Origin: Brachypodium distachyon
Lineage: Eukaryota > Streptophyta > Magnoliopsida > Poales > Poaceae
Assembly: GCF_000005505.3 (NCBI RefSeq)
Contig: NC_016132.3
Location: 56,310,914 to 56,374,913, forward strand
Reading direction: 5' to 3'
DNA: 64,000 nucleotides
In this document: positions 1-14,495 of the stretch, in pieces
Numbering within the stretch: position 1 is the stretch's first letter
How the letters are laid out: each line of letters starts with the position of its first letter
Translations under genes and position numbers: made by a program
The notes under the pieces: generated by a model
Database searches by the model: none
Seen by the model: only the letters and a program-made list of their open reading frames with translations
What the model was told of the DNA's origin: nothing

Positions 1-323
1 GAAGGGACTTTCTCATAACTAACCTTCTTTGTAATTTAACTTTCAAGTTTATTGCAAGATGAATCAAAAGGAGAAAATGGAATAACTAAGATGTGATATT
101 CCAGGCAGGGATTTTCATGTTTTTTGTACGAATTTCACAAATAATACTGTAACTAATGGTGATGATCCATATCATTGAATAGATCCTTAAAATGCACAAA
201 TGAAATACGAATTTTGTGAACTAGGTACATGTTACAAAACGAATTATATAATTAATGCAGGTTCTATGGTATTTAGGGATATGCTCGATGGAATAATACA
301 AATAGCATAGCGGACAGACTTAC

Positions 324-3300
324 ATGATTAACTTCTGAGATGAATCACCATACAAGATCATATCATCACAAGACACAGACTCCCCTTCTTCATTGTCATC
401 CAGAGGCCAACAGGTGTCGCCACCATTTGCGCTTTTGAAAAGCCTCATCACCGGGCGGTATATAAGGAAAGCAACCTAGAATAAAGGGGAAGTGCTACAA
501 TGTTTACTCAAGTCGAGGCGTAATAAAGTAATGGAATAAGCTCAAGTACATTACAAAATACAGAGATTGCACAAGATAGGAATGTATTACATCTGGCTCA
601 ATATGATATTTATAAACCAAATCTTCCAGCGGAGGTATTAGTTGAACATAGGTCACTGGAGTTACAGCACTTGAAAGAAACTCAGCATACTGAAGCAGTA
701 TTCCATGACATCTATCAAACTGCTCGCTGACCATTTTGATATATGTGGCATCTGCATTTATTATAATGCTGAGAACAATAACAACATCATTGAGTTAAAA
801 AGAGTGGTGTGAAAAGTCAAAACTGAATACGGCGGGTATTTATGGCCATGACATGAACCCCGAAATGTAGAGATAATAAACCTTTAGCTAATGTGTTGCT
901 TCAGGATAATTTCTACTTGCATCTATTTTCTAGCATAAATACTGCAAGTTTCCGGAAATATAGTCAGCATTTCGATTCAATTAGGATGCATCAATAATAC
1001 GTTAGTATGTCATTGCAAACACCATGTTACAAAGAGTGTGAGGAAATGATTTGTCAGCTTACTTAGATCGATGCTGAGCAATAAGCAGTAATAGAGGAAT
1101 AGCAAGTTTTGGTTCATCTTTCGGAAGCAAAGAATCCCGCAACTTATTCGTAGACTTATTCAAGACCTACAAAATAAAATGATGATTTTAATCTGCTTAT
1201 TTTCTGAATTTGCCCTTGTCATGGAGAAGAGAAAGGATCTCGGTTTCTTGGGTAAAACCTTATACCTTATAATTCCTTGTTGATCCAAATAGTGAAGATT
1301 GAAGCCGCAATGTTTCACTCCCTGCCATAGCATCAACCTGTTCATCTGTCATGTTCTCAGTATACTGTACATTTGCCATTTGCTGAATCAGTTCCTGCAT
1401 GGTTTATCATTTTTAAAGATCAGAATCATGCAATCCTTAGGCACCAAGGTAGTTTCGAAGTAGCCAACAAACCTCCAGTACAACAAGCTCAGTGCCCAAT
1501 CCTTTCTTCAGTTGATTAACAATGTATTGGAAAAGGCATTTTAGCTCCATGGAAAGATGCTTCTTGCAGCTGTTAAAGTCTACTGGTTCAGAATAGGAGC
1601 ATAGAGAAAGGTGTATAGCACTAGAAGAAATTACTTCCATTAAACATAGTTGGGATTTATTCAAAGAGTCGACTGACTACAGTAATTATCGGTCTATCAA
1701 AGTTCAGGTTCAACTGTGATAAACAAAACAGCAACAAAATATTGGAGTATTGGCAAATCTGTAATATCTTTGTTATAGGATTTTTTTTCTCGGATGCCAT
1801 GTCAATATGAACAAACAAAAATTAAACCTTCAAATATTTAGGTTATACTGTAAATCAGTTGTAGTGTAATGCATTAGCATATCTAATATCATCGGCATCC
1901 ATGTTTGACATAATCTACGGTGCGCCTAGCTTACAATACAAGAATATGAGCACAGAAACATATCCTTGTGATATTTATTAAAAGTAGCTGCATCTTACAC
2001 AAGATATTCATTTCATTGGGTTAGTGTGCTAACCACTACAAAAGACAGCAAAAAAAATCAACAGTCTACGACTTAATTTGAATAAATTGTGTATCATTTT
2101 CGAGCCATGTAACAAAAGCACTTAGACGTGCCAAATAAGCAAGAACATGCAAGATCAAATATGACAAATATCACTAGATCAACAGGTTTAACTAAAAACT
2201 AGTAGTATGTATCATGTGTTGTGTAAATAATTTAATCACAGACAGGAGTAAAAAGAACATACAGGTGTCCCCAAAATGATGCAAGACACTGAAGCCAGTC
2301 TGACAGATTAAGACCGTCATCTTTTACTTTCTCACGACCACCTTGAGCCAACCGTTCAATTACAATATATTGCAAGATATCATACTCCAGCTGTAAACGA
2401 AGAACATTTAGACAATGTTGCAAATTTAACTTGTAAAATAATTCAATGAGATGTGCAGAAAAAATTGCAATAAAAAACTACAAAAGGCGTATGAGCATCT
2501 CCATAAAACATGCATCACATACACAGCTAATACCTGGGTCAAGTATTTAAAAGCATCCACAACAGGATTTATCATGTCCCTGTATGCTTCAACCTGAAAA
2601 TTGTGACAGCACATTGCAGAGATAAGACACATGAAAGAACTGAAGATAAAGCAAGATGAAACCAGGCAATGGAGGATTATATAGTTATAAAGGTTAACTT
2701 CCCTAATCAATGATTATCATAGTTAACGCGTTAGAAAGAAGATCTTAGGAAAATCATTGGCCAAAATCCCTCCCTTTCATTGTTTCATTAAGTGCCTTTG
2801 TAGCCCTAAAGGGCATGTTTGCTCTCCACATGTACATATTCCACTTTATTACTGATGTACGGTGCAGTAGGAGCCTCTCTATGTCCGTTCTGCATAACTT
2901 ACCACAACTGAAGCCTAAAAGGCGTGAAGTCAGAGAATGTAGCAACGGCAGACCAGCATTCTTGGGTCTGCTGCAAGCTAATAGTACAAAGCTAGAGTAG
3001 ATCTGCAGACGTCGTCATCAATGAAATGAAGGACACCATGGATCATACCCATTGGCAGATCAAGTGCACAAAGAGCTGATGTAGCCCGGTCAAACAAGCA
3101 CAGTGTGCACTCGGTAAGTTCAGCATCTAGGCTAGGAAAGAAACATATATGGATTTGGATACGCTAGGTTGGTGCAAACAAATTCGGTGAGGATAAAAGA
3201 GCCAAATACGGTGGAGATGGAGTTTTCAGCTGATGTAACAATGGTTGGCCATCTCCAACATCAAAGAATTGAAACAGAACGAGGGGGATAGGTCATTTGC

Positions 3301-6300
3301 ATAAGGCCACAAAAACAAACAGCCCCTAGTCACATGTTTAAAATATAAATGAAGTATCTATTATCGCTCTGAAAAAATTATACGTGCATAACACTGGTTC
3401 GAAATACCTGTGTGACAATTGTCCGAAGCACGGTCATTGGATTTGCATGAGCGAGTTTAGCCACCATGCGGCCAAGCTGCTTAAGATTTTCCTTGGCCAG
3501 CCTTTTTAAGAGCCTTCTGGTGTCGAGCTAATTAAATATAAGAATACCAGTGAATTTAAAGCTCAAGATAAAATGATATGTGAAAGAAAGAAAACCCCAG
3601 TATGGAGTAAGTAGGCAACCTTTGCTGTTTGCCTTGCAGCAAGGACAATTGGATTTTGTTCAGTGTCCTTCTCCCACTCACCATACAACCGATAGCGTGC
3701 CTGAACATGTATGGTACCAGATTGCTTAAAAAGCTGGTGTGATATAACAAGTAACAACCATGAGGCAACATGACAAACCTCGTAAGGAAGAAGGGAAAGA
3801 ACTCCCCATATCTCCATATCAACAGCAGGATTGGCAGGTATAAGCTGCAATGAAGGAAGCAAGCATGACCCAAGTGCTTCCTCGACACGAGATTCTGTTG
3901 ACATTACACCAGCTGTACGTGCTGAGTCTTTTGATGAGACGTGGTACACTTTTAGCACTCTGCAAACCTGAAAAGTAAACATACCAAATGGGCCATTAAG
4001 TAAACAACACCCAACAATATTTGCCATCAACAGGCTCCATGTGAAACTGCATAATTGCAAGCAAAGGTATCCAGTCATTGGACCTGACCAAATGGATTCT
4101 AAACAAATGTACTCCCTCCGACCCATATTACTTCTCTTAAATTTGCTCAAATATGAATGTATCTATGTTTAAAAAGGGTCTAGATACATGTAATGTTTCG
4201 ATAAGTAAATCCGGCCGGAGGGAGTAATAAATCTTTTTTGCTATAAGCTGGAAATATATTCTTTATGTAACAAGCACACCAAGTCTTGATGGAAGAGATG
4301 CCCACATTCACTGGCTATCTGCTGCCATTGAGTTTCAGCATCATGTGGTCAGTATATACATGTCAGAGCATTGGACAACACCGCTGCCCCCTTGCCCACG
4401 CTATGATGCATGCTCAGCAGATATAGTCAGTGCATGTGAGCACCAGTTCCAAAACGCTGCATTATATCATGGATGGCATTTTTGCCTCTTGCATGTGAGC
4501 ACCAGTTCCAAAATGCTGAATTGTACCATGGATGGCATTTTTGGCTTCTTAATTTATTACGGCAACACAAGAGAGGAAGCAAAATCCTGGTCATCATAAT
4601 TCAAAACGACTGATGAAACAGAAGATCCTTGGTCATGGTATTCTTCGTAGTTTATACAGAATGTCTAAAACAAATCAACAATAAATGACCTAGATGCACT
4701 GGAGAAAATCTCCAGGGATAAAAATTAGGACAGCAGGATAGTGAGCAGGTACTAATACAAGAAGAATTCAACAGTAAAATATTTTACGTTACCTTCTGAA
4801 ATAATTGTGTGTCACGATGAAGGTACGGTCCACAAGCAGCAAGCATTTGGAAAAACTCTTTCGGCAGATCAACCAAATAACTTGGTGAAGAGACGGATGA
4901 TGCTTCTATCATGTGAGTGTCGATGTTACGAGGGATTTTATGATGTGTTTGACAATATATAGTGTAGGCTGATGAAATAGTCTTTTCAATAACTCTGCAC
5001 AAATGAAAAGTAGAAATGAACAACCAAAATAAGGGAACTCAACTATTTCATGGCAGGAAACATACTCGAGCATAAAATAGCATGCCCTATTTGCGCAGCA
5101 GTACAGGCAGCAGTAAATAGATGCTGGGGCTGCTAATAAATGATGCACAGGAAGTTGACAAACCTAAATAATCCATCACAAATTTCAATGTGCTCGACAG
5201 GATTTAGCTGTGCGAGACGCTCAAAGAGTATCTGTGCGTGATCCCTGGCGAATAACAGCAGAAATCGATCAGCAGCATTTATAACACGGCAAAGAAGAGA
5301 AACATATTTACCACAGAAGTGGAACTGTACCAATTGAGTACCCCAGTGGACATGTTGTAAGAAACTAATAGTATCACAATACACCAACTAAGATAAATGG
5401 CACGTGTTATTACCAATCATGAACTGAGAGGAAACCAAGAAGAAGTCCAAGCTTCTGGTTCTTTTCTATCTCAGGGGCTCGCTCCTCAATTATATCATTC
5501 TCCATCTCCAATGCTGTGTACAAATCAATAGTTATTTCTTGCTTCTCATCATCCATAAGGTCTTTCCCAGTAGCAGCAAGATTTATTTTGCCGATTTTAG
5601 TAGCCTGGAATCATGTAAGAGAGGAGTAAACTCCATAAGTGAAAATTCCAATTTCCAACAAATTCATAATTATCGAAGTACATTGAAGATCAATGCAGAT
5701 ATAGCATAAACGTAAGACCAAATACACATGAGCATCTTGAAATCATTCCAGTTACTAAAACACAGTTATGCCATCTTCCAACCAGCGGTACAACTATAGC
5801 AGCGTATCTATCTTACTGTTTAAGGAGAGGTTCTTATATTTAGAGGTAACTGTACTCCTTCAGAGCCTAAAACTACAAGATGCCAATAAAAAAGAACAGC
5901 TGTTATAAATTTCACTTTGGCTGTAGTTTAGAATGGCATTATTGAAATATTTGTGGTAACATTTTATTATTTGAGTGCATTGTAGCGACATGCATACAAT
6001 TCTCCTTTAAAACCCTGTGAAAAAACATCAAATCTTTTTTTAGAACAGATGAAATCAACAGGTTTACTAACCTCATCAATTCTCCTTGAAACAAAGGACC
6101 CAAAATGCTCAAATGCCTCATCATCATTTGGAAGTAAATGGGCGTAGCTGAAACAAAAGTCCTAGACATGTCATGAAACATCTGAGGTGCTGTTGTAAAT
6201 GCTATTTCCACAAAAATAGATCTGGCAGGAACACCAATTTATACTGATACAACATGTAATTTGTAATTTTTAAGACCATAAAACAAAAAATAAACAAGGA

Positions 6301-9300
6301 CTTGAGACTGTGGTTATGGTCAGTCAGTTAGTAAAATCATTAGTAACAGCACTCAATGTACATTAACACATTCTGGGGGAAATAGACTAACAGAAGTGAG
6401 AAGTCTATTATTGTATCACATAATTAAAGGAAATGGCCATAAAAATAAGAGCTATAGTTGAAGAGAACTTTGCAAAAGGAATTGAATATTAAAATACCAA
6501 ACTACATGTACATAAATCTTAAAACACCGATCCTGAAATTATTTTAAATGGTAGATATTTTCGTCCAGGAAAAAATATTGTAGGGATATTTTTAAGGAGG
6601 ATGTCTGAAATAACAGCTTGCAGTCAAGAACTATAGAGAAACACAAGGAAAATAAGAAAACTTACAGATTATCAAGGTCAATAAGACCAGATTTCACCAA
6701 CAAGGCTGCTATTCGGAAAAGACCAGATGGAACAGGGCTGTTGACATCCAATTGTTGATAGTATTGGAATTTGAACCCTAAAATTTGAGCAGCATGGGAC
6801 TGTAACAAAGAGAAGTGGTAAGATGGGCTGAAAATACTACGTGAAGTACGGTAATAACCTTTAGAGGCTGTCTAAAGTATCTAACAATGAATACCTTAGG
6901 AAAAAGAGGTATAAGCTGATAAAAGGTACTGTTATCTGGATAGAGTTCAAAACATTCCAACACCTAGCAAGCAAACAAGAAAAACAGAATTATATTATTA
7001 GAAATAACATACTTATACAATATTAGATAATAATACCGGGATAGAAAGAAAAAACTCACTATGTCAAATACGCGATTCGGGTCCAGGTCAAAGTGCCCAA
7101 TTAATGACTGTCAAAAAATATCACGTTATAACATATTACCATTACCTGCTTGAATCCAAACATAGGAGAGACAAAGAAAATTCTAACACCGAACCTTTAT
7201 AATGCTGATAGTAGCTGAAGAAGCATTTTGGCAAGCCAAATCTGAACCGACTTGACAAAGTAGGGTGACCTGAATTCCAGACAAAGGAAGATAACTAGGT
7301 TAAAAAAAAATGCTTCAGTATGCCACTTTAGATGCATCATCCAGAAACTAGCAGTAAATCCCACATGATCGTGACTTATTCTCCTATAATTTTTAAAGTG
7401 AAATTATAAGAACACAGGTGTAAATATACAACAGTAATCTAAAAGCATAAATTGTTTGTTAAAGTATCCAAGATCAGAGTTTACCCTCTAGATTTGGTAG
7501 AATGTTTGTTAAAAAAAGGAAGACAAAATTGGCTGCAGGAAACTGCACTTCGACATTTCCCAATTGTGTCACACCCAGACACGTCATAATGTAGTGTTCA
7601 TTTGCTCTTAGACAACACAAATGAGCACGGTTTTCTAGAGTTTTTAGGCAGCAGGAGGTGTCCATTGGCTAATATGTGGCAATAACATGATTTTTTGTAG
7701 TGCAGTGTTCTATAGCAATTTTTGTTCCAAGAAATACTTCGAGAAACAAAGATTATTAGTTTTCCACTATTTTGCAAATCAACTCTGTAATTTAACATCA
7801 GTCATACATCGATGATTGGAATTAACTGATTGATTTACAGACTCTACTTGACTACAAGCGTGTCCAGTCAGTAATTTGGATCAAATACTTTGCGAAAAAT
7901 TTAAGACAGTAATGCTGAGCAAAGTATCAGTGTAGAAACTAGAAGAACGGCAAGGACAAATTTTTATGTTATGCTACTCATTTCATATAGCACAAAGAAA
8001 TAACTATGATTGCATAATAACTTAATAAGTATCAGAAGAAAATATAATGTACAACCATCACAAGAGCAAAGAAGACAAGGTTCTGCAGGTAGATATACAT
8101 ACCAACTTGGCGTAGCCCTCGCTTTCCTCTCTTAAAAGGTTGAATTTAGTTTGCTGATAAAGAAGCCGCGTGTTGACTCTGACCTATAAGCATTTTTTTC
8201 AAGTAACCATCAAACAGTGATGCAGTAAACAGGTAAAAAATGAACCTATGCAAACTAGCTATTAAGTAACAAAATAAGGAGAAGGGCGTTGCACAGGAAC
8301 CATGTCTAAAAGATAAGAGCACTATTATGATACCGCATATTGTAATTCACGTGAATACACAGAAAATATCAGCAATAGATAACAGTATTATGATATCCTA
8401 AGCTATATGTATGGTATTAGTACGATACCTCTTTGGCTTTTAAATCCTGGCCCTTTGACTTACTCTGCTCAACCTCCCATAGGAACTCTTCCTTCAAGTG
8501 TACACATATAGGAAACAAAGACAGCATGTGTCAGCTTCAATTATCAATAGGCAGTGTTGACAGAGATGTGGTGCCCTAGTATGGGTTAAAACAAATACTC
8601 ACTTCACATCGCTCTTGAAGAAGCCTAGGCACAATCAACGAAGACTCCACAAATGACTTAGTCTGCAACCGAGTATTCAGCTGGCGGTTAGTGATCACTA
8701 AAATCTCCACCAAAAGGAAGTAGGGACTGGGATTATAGCATATTTGTATTACTAAATTTATAAATACGTGTGGAAGTATCAAAAAGAGTTGCTACCATTT
8801 TGACAAGACGGTTGCGATACTCGCCAGAAATTGTAATCTGCACATTAACATAAGTCAGATCAACTACTAAAGCAGCACTGGATTGTTGTGAGGAAATAGC
8901 AATACGAAATGGAGTGGCTATTCAAGTTACATGATTCTGGAAATATGCATCTTGAACTTGAGTATTAATCACTGATTGAAAGCATAACACACAAAGAAGT
9001 CACGAAAGGTCATACGCTTGTAGGTTGGGAATAGAAGGGTCTAGGTCGAAACTCTATGAGAAACAAGGCAGTGACAAGAAAAAAATTGCAGGATATGGAG
9101 TCACATTGAACGAAAAGTCGAAAAGGATGACATTACATATCTGTTGACCCTCTGCTGTGGGAAGAACAACTGAACAACAATAACACCTCTTAGCAGTTAG
9201 CAACATCAAGTCAAGGTTGTCATGACACCTCAACAAGTCACGGCAACACCAGGGGCATGGCACGTGCCACTGACATGGCGATAGGAGAACATACATTGGT

Positions 9301-10520
9301 CTACTCAGCACTTATAGCTAAATATATATTCCTATCGCCGACCCCACCGCCACTCGATCACTAAACCACAAATCCCTGGGGACACTCCCCTGCGCCTGCC
9401 TCTAGTTGATGGGATGCCAAGTCGACGACTAGGTGACGCCTTGACAACGATGATCACTGTAACCTTTTTCTGGTATAGACCCCGAGCGGTTCAATTTTAG
9501 AATGATTGCACTGAGCAAGAGATTAAAGCGACACAGGGTGAACACTGAACACTTGAATTGTTTAAAGAGAAACTGGAAAGAAACAGTGCGAGATTTTCTA
9601 CATTAGCCTATCTGGGTGAGTGTGTTGCACTTCCCACAGAAGCTCATCAAATATCATCTACACTCCATCACTGCAGATAGATAGCTACTAGCTACAATGC
9701 ATGTCCATGTGTACAAGTATGCAACACTAAACACTTCTGATCTATAATTCAAGTAGTAATAATGAATAGGTTTTAGACGTTGTATCCCCTGTGAACATGC
9801 TTAAGCATATCCATGACTCGCAGCATAAGAGCATAATTTCGCCTTTTATTCTGCCGCGACTTCAGCGGAATACTTTTCCAAACATAGCCCTGGACTTGTC
9901 CGTGACTATCCTATCCTATAAATTCTAGCGAAAGATTATTAATCGTGGAGACACCTTACAACTAAACAAAATTGTCACTTCAGCTAGCACAACAAGTAAC
10001 ACACCCTAAAAATTGACCAATTCAGTGCATCCTGCTACTGCATACGATCCTACCTATAGAAAATTGACTAATCAGACGAACTCTATCCACCCACTAGAAA
10101 CGCACTAAGCACCACACAGCAGCGAAGGGGGTACTCGTGAATACTCACATCCTGCCCTAGGTGAGCGACGATGTCCGCGAGCACAGAACCGGACTCCTCG
10201 TGCCATGCCTCCTCCACGAACACCACCGAATCCAGCGCCACCCGGCACTTCTGCGGCGGCAGGTCGCCCAGCACCTGCGCACCCCAACCAACGAAATCAG
10301 CACAGAAAAACAGGACCAGCCCAACCAGCTGCGCAGAACCTAATCACACAGTTAGTAGAAACTGGCAGGAGCTCACAATCGCCCAGCACAGCTCGTAGAG
10401 GAAGCGCGCCATGGGGAGCGGATCGGGGAGGCGGAAGCCGGCGGCGGACTGGCTCTTCCATTCGCGGAGGCACTCCTCCGTGACGTACTTGTAGTCCGGC
10501 GCCTGGAGAGGAGGCGACAT
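324..10520 (-). CDS. THO2: THO complex subunit 2 (5' half; 3' end outside window)
   Basis: THO2 is the large scaffold of the THO core of TREX, which loads export factors on nascent mRNA and supports small-RNA biogenesis in the plant nucleus. I read 24 exons: 10377-10520, 10149-10274, 8796-8837, 8603-8662, 8429-8491, 8103-8183, 7195-7269, 7060-7107, 6895-6963, 6666-6799, 6072-6147, 5414-5604, 5164-5244, 4793-4994, 3779-3967, 3620-3700, 3408-3527, 2534-2593, 2263-2390, 1473-1569, 1266-1394, 1063-1166, 591-768 and 324-475. They total 2,630 nt in one frame, 876 codons plus two bases, and all introns are GT-AG. Recognisable family blocks include [66 protein letters not shown] and [16 protein letters not shown]. 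The start at 10518-10520 opens the conserved N-terminus ([16 protein letters not shown]). Arabidopsis THO2 is about 1,800 residues, so roughly half is present. The donor at 323 leads to exons left of base 1. Confidence 0.95.
4112..4224. mobile_element. Stowaway-like MITE in a THO2 intron
   Basis: This is a 113-bp element flanked by TA on both sides (4110-4111 and 4225-4226). The left end reads CTCCCTCCGACCCATATTAC and the right end is the inverse of CTCCCTCCGGCC. The A/T-rich interior lacks coding capacity, as expected for Tc1/mariner-derived Stowaway elements. It lies in the intron between the THO2 exons at 4793-4994 and 3779-3967. Confidence 0.8.
4431..4548. repeat. 59-bp tandem duplication in a THO2 intron
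   Basis: Two adjacent copies, 4431-4489 and 4490-4548, each begin TGCATGTGAGCACCAGTTCC and end in a GGATGGCATTTTTG segment. They differ at only a few positions. The repeat is within the same intron as the Stowaway element. No function is evident. Confidence 0.85.
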
Positions 10521-10927
10521 GGCAGCGGACGCGGGTGTTGGAGTCAGGGTTTGGGGGGGATTTAGGGTTTCATGGGAGGTAGAGCGAGGCCTGAGGAGGA
10601 GGGAGGAGACGGTGGCGGTGCTAGATGGGGAAGAGAGACGGCGAGGGAGGCGGAGGTGTGCGCGAATGTGATACGGTCACGGTGCCTCGATTTACTTCGT
10701 GTTATGCTTTTGGCTTTTGAAAACGGAAACTAAAGCAAATACGTATTCGTAACCAAGATACGGGATTCCTGATTTGGCTCTGCTGCCTGATCTCCTCTAT
10801 TTGGTTTCACTGCAGCCGTCGTCCGGCACGGCACGGGGGGTACGGCATCAGCAGTGCAGGCATCCACGATTCTTTGGAGTTGTGCTGTGTATTTTTTACA
10901 CGGGAGTGCACTTTTTTTTTCCTACTA

Positions 10928-10989
10928 CTCCCTCCGTTCCTAAATATTTATCGTGTAAAATCACGACAAGTATTTAGGAACGGAGGAAG
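10928..10989. mobile_element. Short Stowaway-like hairpin MITE
   Basis: A 62-bp element is flanked by TA (10926-10927 and 10990-10991). Its arms, starting CTCCCTCCGTTCCTAAATAT and ending in the near-complement, pair over almost the whole length and leave a loop of about ten bases. It is far shorter than usual Stowaways and looks like an internally deleted derivative. Confidence 0.75.
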
Positions 10990-10991
10990 TA

Positions 10992-11202
10992 CTTCCTTTG
11001 TTCGTAATTAATCGACACCGGAAATTTCGCGGAAAAAACCATTTCAATTTTTCGAAATCGACCTACAGTTCACGTTTTACTAAAACTTTTGCAAAATCAA
11101 CATGCAGTCCATGTTCAATTGAAGATGTGTACTACAAGTTGATTTCGTAAATAAATAGGTGTTTTTTGTAAAATGGCCGGCGCCAATTGGGAACGAAGGG
11201 AG
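10992..11202. mobile_element. Stowaway-like MITE adjoining the previous one
   Basis: A 211-bp element has ends CTTCCTTTGTTCGTAATT and the inverse of CTCCCTTCGTTCCCAATT, plus a GACACCGG/CCGGCGCC continuation of the arms. It is flanked by TA at 10990-10991 (shared with the preceding element) and 11203-11204. No coding capacity. Confidence 0.7.
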
Positions 11203-13709
11203 TACAGGTAAGCAATTGAGTTGTGTTGTCTATTTCTTTCATGATTCTTTGGAGTCGAAGTTTCTTGATCTTCGCATCTTGACATTCTGCTCTTCGTAGC
11301 TTGACATTCTTTCATGTATTTGATTATGAAACCATAGAATACCAAGCATGCACAAGTTAGACTAATCTTGGCGGTTTTGGGAATTCGCATGAGTCGTCCG
11401 TTTCAAACGGTGAAAATCTAAAGTCGCTGCCGGAGACACGTCTCTTGCAACCCATGTTGCAAAACCAATTCCCCAAAATTGAGTAATGTTGAAGAAGACC
11501 AAAAGAATACGAAGACCCGCACACGTGGGTTGACCTATAGGATTCAGATGATGCTTTTTGTTTATTAGTATTGGTTAGTTAGTTTACTGGATACATGAGC
11601 CTGTGACCGTGGAGCGGAGGATTCGAACGTACTCCGTATCAGATTCGAGTTCGACACTTCAAGATAGTTTCAACAAATATAAATGCTACAACTACTCTGA
11701 CGTACCGTATCAGCTTCGAGTTCGAGTACCTTCGTGGTGTATCAAACTAGCAAAGCGCCAAAGCATGCAGCAAAAGCTATCACTATCTACGTGTCCCGCC
11801 GAGCACTCGACGAAACGAATGTCTGAAACTTGCCCCTCATACAATTAAATTCAGAATACATAAAATTTAATTTTGTTTTGGACATGAATTTTGGACAGGC
11901 AGGAATCATCTTCCGCTAGAGCTAGTTGCGTTTTTATACCGACAAAAAGGCAATCTCTAAAAAAACACCAACAAAAAGGTTATTAAATAAAAACAATTCA
12001 TATACTACTAGATCGGAAAGAGTAACTACATCGTATCATACTTATATTTTTCGTTTGGGATATAACATAAAAACATTTCTGTAAGTCGGTACGTACTACC
12101 ACAAATATGCAGATCGTCGATCACTGTGCGACCGCACATTTTACTGCACCAAAAGTACCAGTACCCGAACGAATTAATCATGCAGCAACGATAACGATCT
12201 TGTGATGAATCAGCATTAAACTCCTGTGCTAACTATAAATACGCCAACGTACGGGTGCATGAATGACTGCATCAAGCAGGGGCATGTGGCATGTGCGGCC
12301 CCTATCGGACGGATCACGACACGCCAGCCGGCCCTCTGGTTAAAGCGATCCTGGCAATCAAAGTTCACACATGCTGACATGCATGCATGTAGAGATCGAC
12401 AATGTTTTGAGCGCAGATACTACGTACAAGGTTGTCAGCCGCATGCCAAAGACAAGCAGAAACAACAGCAAGTAGAGTGCCAAGCCCGAGGCAGCTACAC
12501 AATTAATATTGGAATCAAGTGGTGGTGTTATGTTTGCCGCTAGAGATCATAGGCATAAAGTTTTGACAGAAGGCACCCTGTTGAGTTGTTTGCTCAAGGA
12601 CGGGCCGGCCGGCCGTGGAAACGATACGAATTTATGTTTTTTTCTCGTCCACTTGGGTTTATTAACAAGGACGATACGATGTATCATGTTCAATCTGTGT
12701 ACTGTACAGACTATGTAATATTCATGTCCTTCAAAATATGGTGATCGGTCTTTTAGAACTTCCACAAAATACCTAGAGCTTCGGAGTAACATTTAGCACG
12801 CTAGTTAGTGTCCTTCCTATATTGATTCCATTCATCAGTGTAGATATCGTCCTTTTCATTTGGAACTAACTAAACGCACTCAGGCCGAAACGAACTAGGA
12901 ATTACACACCTCTTATCTTCAGCACAGGTGGTTAATACGCATTGCATAAGTCATATACCAACCCACTTAATACCCCTTCGCTGAGCCATGTGGGGAAGAC
13001 TTGATCATTTAGTTGGCCATGTACGTACCACAGTACTACTACCCTTTGAGTTGGTTTTGAGTTGGTTATGACAGACGGAATTCTTTCCTGTGATGTGTTG
13101 CAAATTCTAGTTCTAGTCCCTCAACTAAAAAAATAGGAAAGCTTAGTCTTTCAACTCTGGGGTCATACTCCCTCCATTCTTTAGAGGAGGACAAATGTAT
13201 ATAGTATGGTAGAGGTTGGTATCTTTTTCTATAAATTTCGTCAAGCTTCAAAAGAGTTGACTTAATTAGGACAGAACTAATATGCGTGCAGCATGCTCTC
13301 CTTTAGGGAGCAAAAGTAGTTTGTTTTTCGTCCATCGCTCCGACTTAAGGCAGTTTCATAGATATATGATGTTTTAAACCTAAAATATGACACCCCAGCA
13401 AAATGTTACCTGTGGCATGTCCTCTTCCTAGTTAGCCCCCCAAACTTCAAAAACCCTTTGTCATCCCAAACAGGTTCCATACAAAGGTATTTTAAAAGAT
13501 TAAGAAAGCAAGCAATTAAGACTAAAGATTCGAATCCAAGATATAGGCTTTGGCGAGATAAAATCTCAGATGGAGAGCCCTGGCCCTGTGAACAAGGAAC
13601 ACATGAAGGGCTCTGTGCAAGAGCATCAAATTCCGTTTCGTATACGGCCAGTGTCCTTCATGTCATGTCGATGATTGATGAACAGATCGGTATCATTATC
13701 CATGGTCCA

Positions 13710-14236
13710 CGACCTTTATTCTGCCACGACCACATCCCGGCCTGGTGGGTTGTCCTACCTCTGCACTTGTGCAGCCATCAGTGCTATGCTGTAGCTGATC
13801 CTATCCGGCCGCTGATGGACGTCCGTCGACATTTTCAGCAGCTTGATCCCTGGGTGTGTACCGCCGTTTAATTTCCATATATAGCACAGCCCCCGCTGCA
13901 TGCATGCATGCGTCAAAATTAACCAGCGGTGTAGCAGTACATTTAACAAGCTCGATCGGATGCAGCAGAGCAAGCAACAGTGTCAGTAGATATATGTGGC
14001 CCGGTGATTAATTGTACGACCGGTGATCGATCAGGAATTCAGGAGCCGGCTGCGCGTCGCTGTCCTGTAGATTCGGGGGCAGAGGGTTAACTCTGAACAG
14101 TGCCCTGTACGTATGTTACGTACGTACGGCCTTTTGAGGTTTCACATATAACTACTCCACTGAGATCTTACCGGGATTTTGGCCTGTCGGGGGTAACCCC
14201 CACTGCACTCTCTGGATCACGACCGTAAAGCTAGCT
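13710..14236. promoter_or_regulatory. Conserved upstream block of SMXL copy A
   Basis: This stretch aligns by eye with about 19,540-20,206 upstream of SMXL copy B. Shared words in the same order include TTCTGCCACGA, TTATTTCCATA or TTAATTTCCATA, CAGTGTCAG, GATTAAT, TCCTGTAGATT, GGAGGGTT or AGAGGGTT, GAGATCTT, and GACCGTAA followed by AAAGCTAGC. It ends about 390 bases before the copy A start codon. The gene pair was therefore probably duplicated with its distal promoter. The role of the block is unknown. Confidence 0.6.
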
Positions 14237-14495
14237 AGGAGTCTAGCTAGGAGCATAGCCGGTTATTCGTCCACACGGCATGCGGCAGCCCAGGTACCGT
14301 GCCTAGCTAGCTCGCAAAATCGATCTTGAGATACACTTATACAGATCGTGTAGTGTACGTGCGTAATTAACCACGTACACCCCGCGTGTGGCAGAGCACC
14401 ATTGGTTGCTACTCCTGCACCTCATCCATGCATGGCCCCTGCATGCCGCCGCCGGCCGTGCATGTGCGTGCAACGTGCGAAGCGTTGCGAGCATG

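Noticed and set aside
13167..13260. TACTCCCTCCATTC word suggesting another Stowaway MITE.
   Set aside because: Only one end is present; no inverted counterpart was found within 300 bases.
13500..13545. GATTCGAATCC resembling a tRNA T-loop.
   Set aside because: No matching acceptor, D or anticodon arms, and no pairing across a 75-base window.
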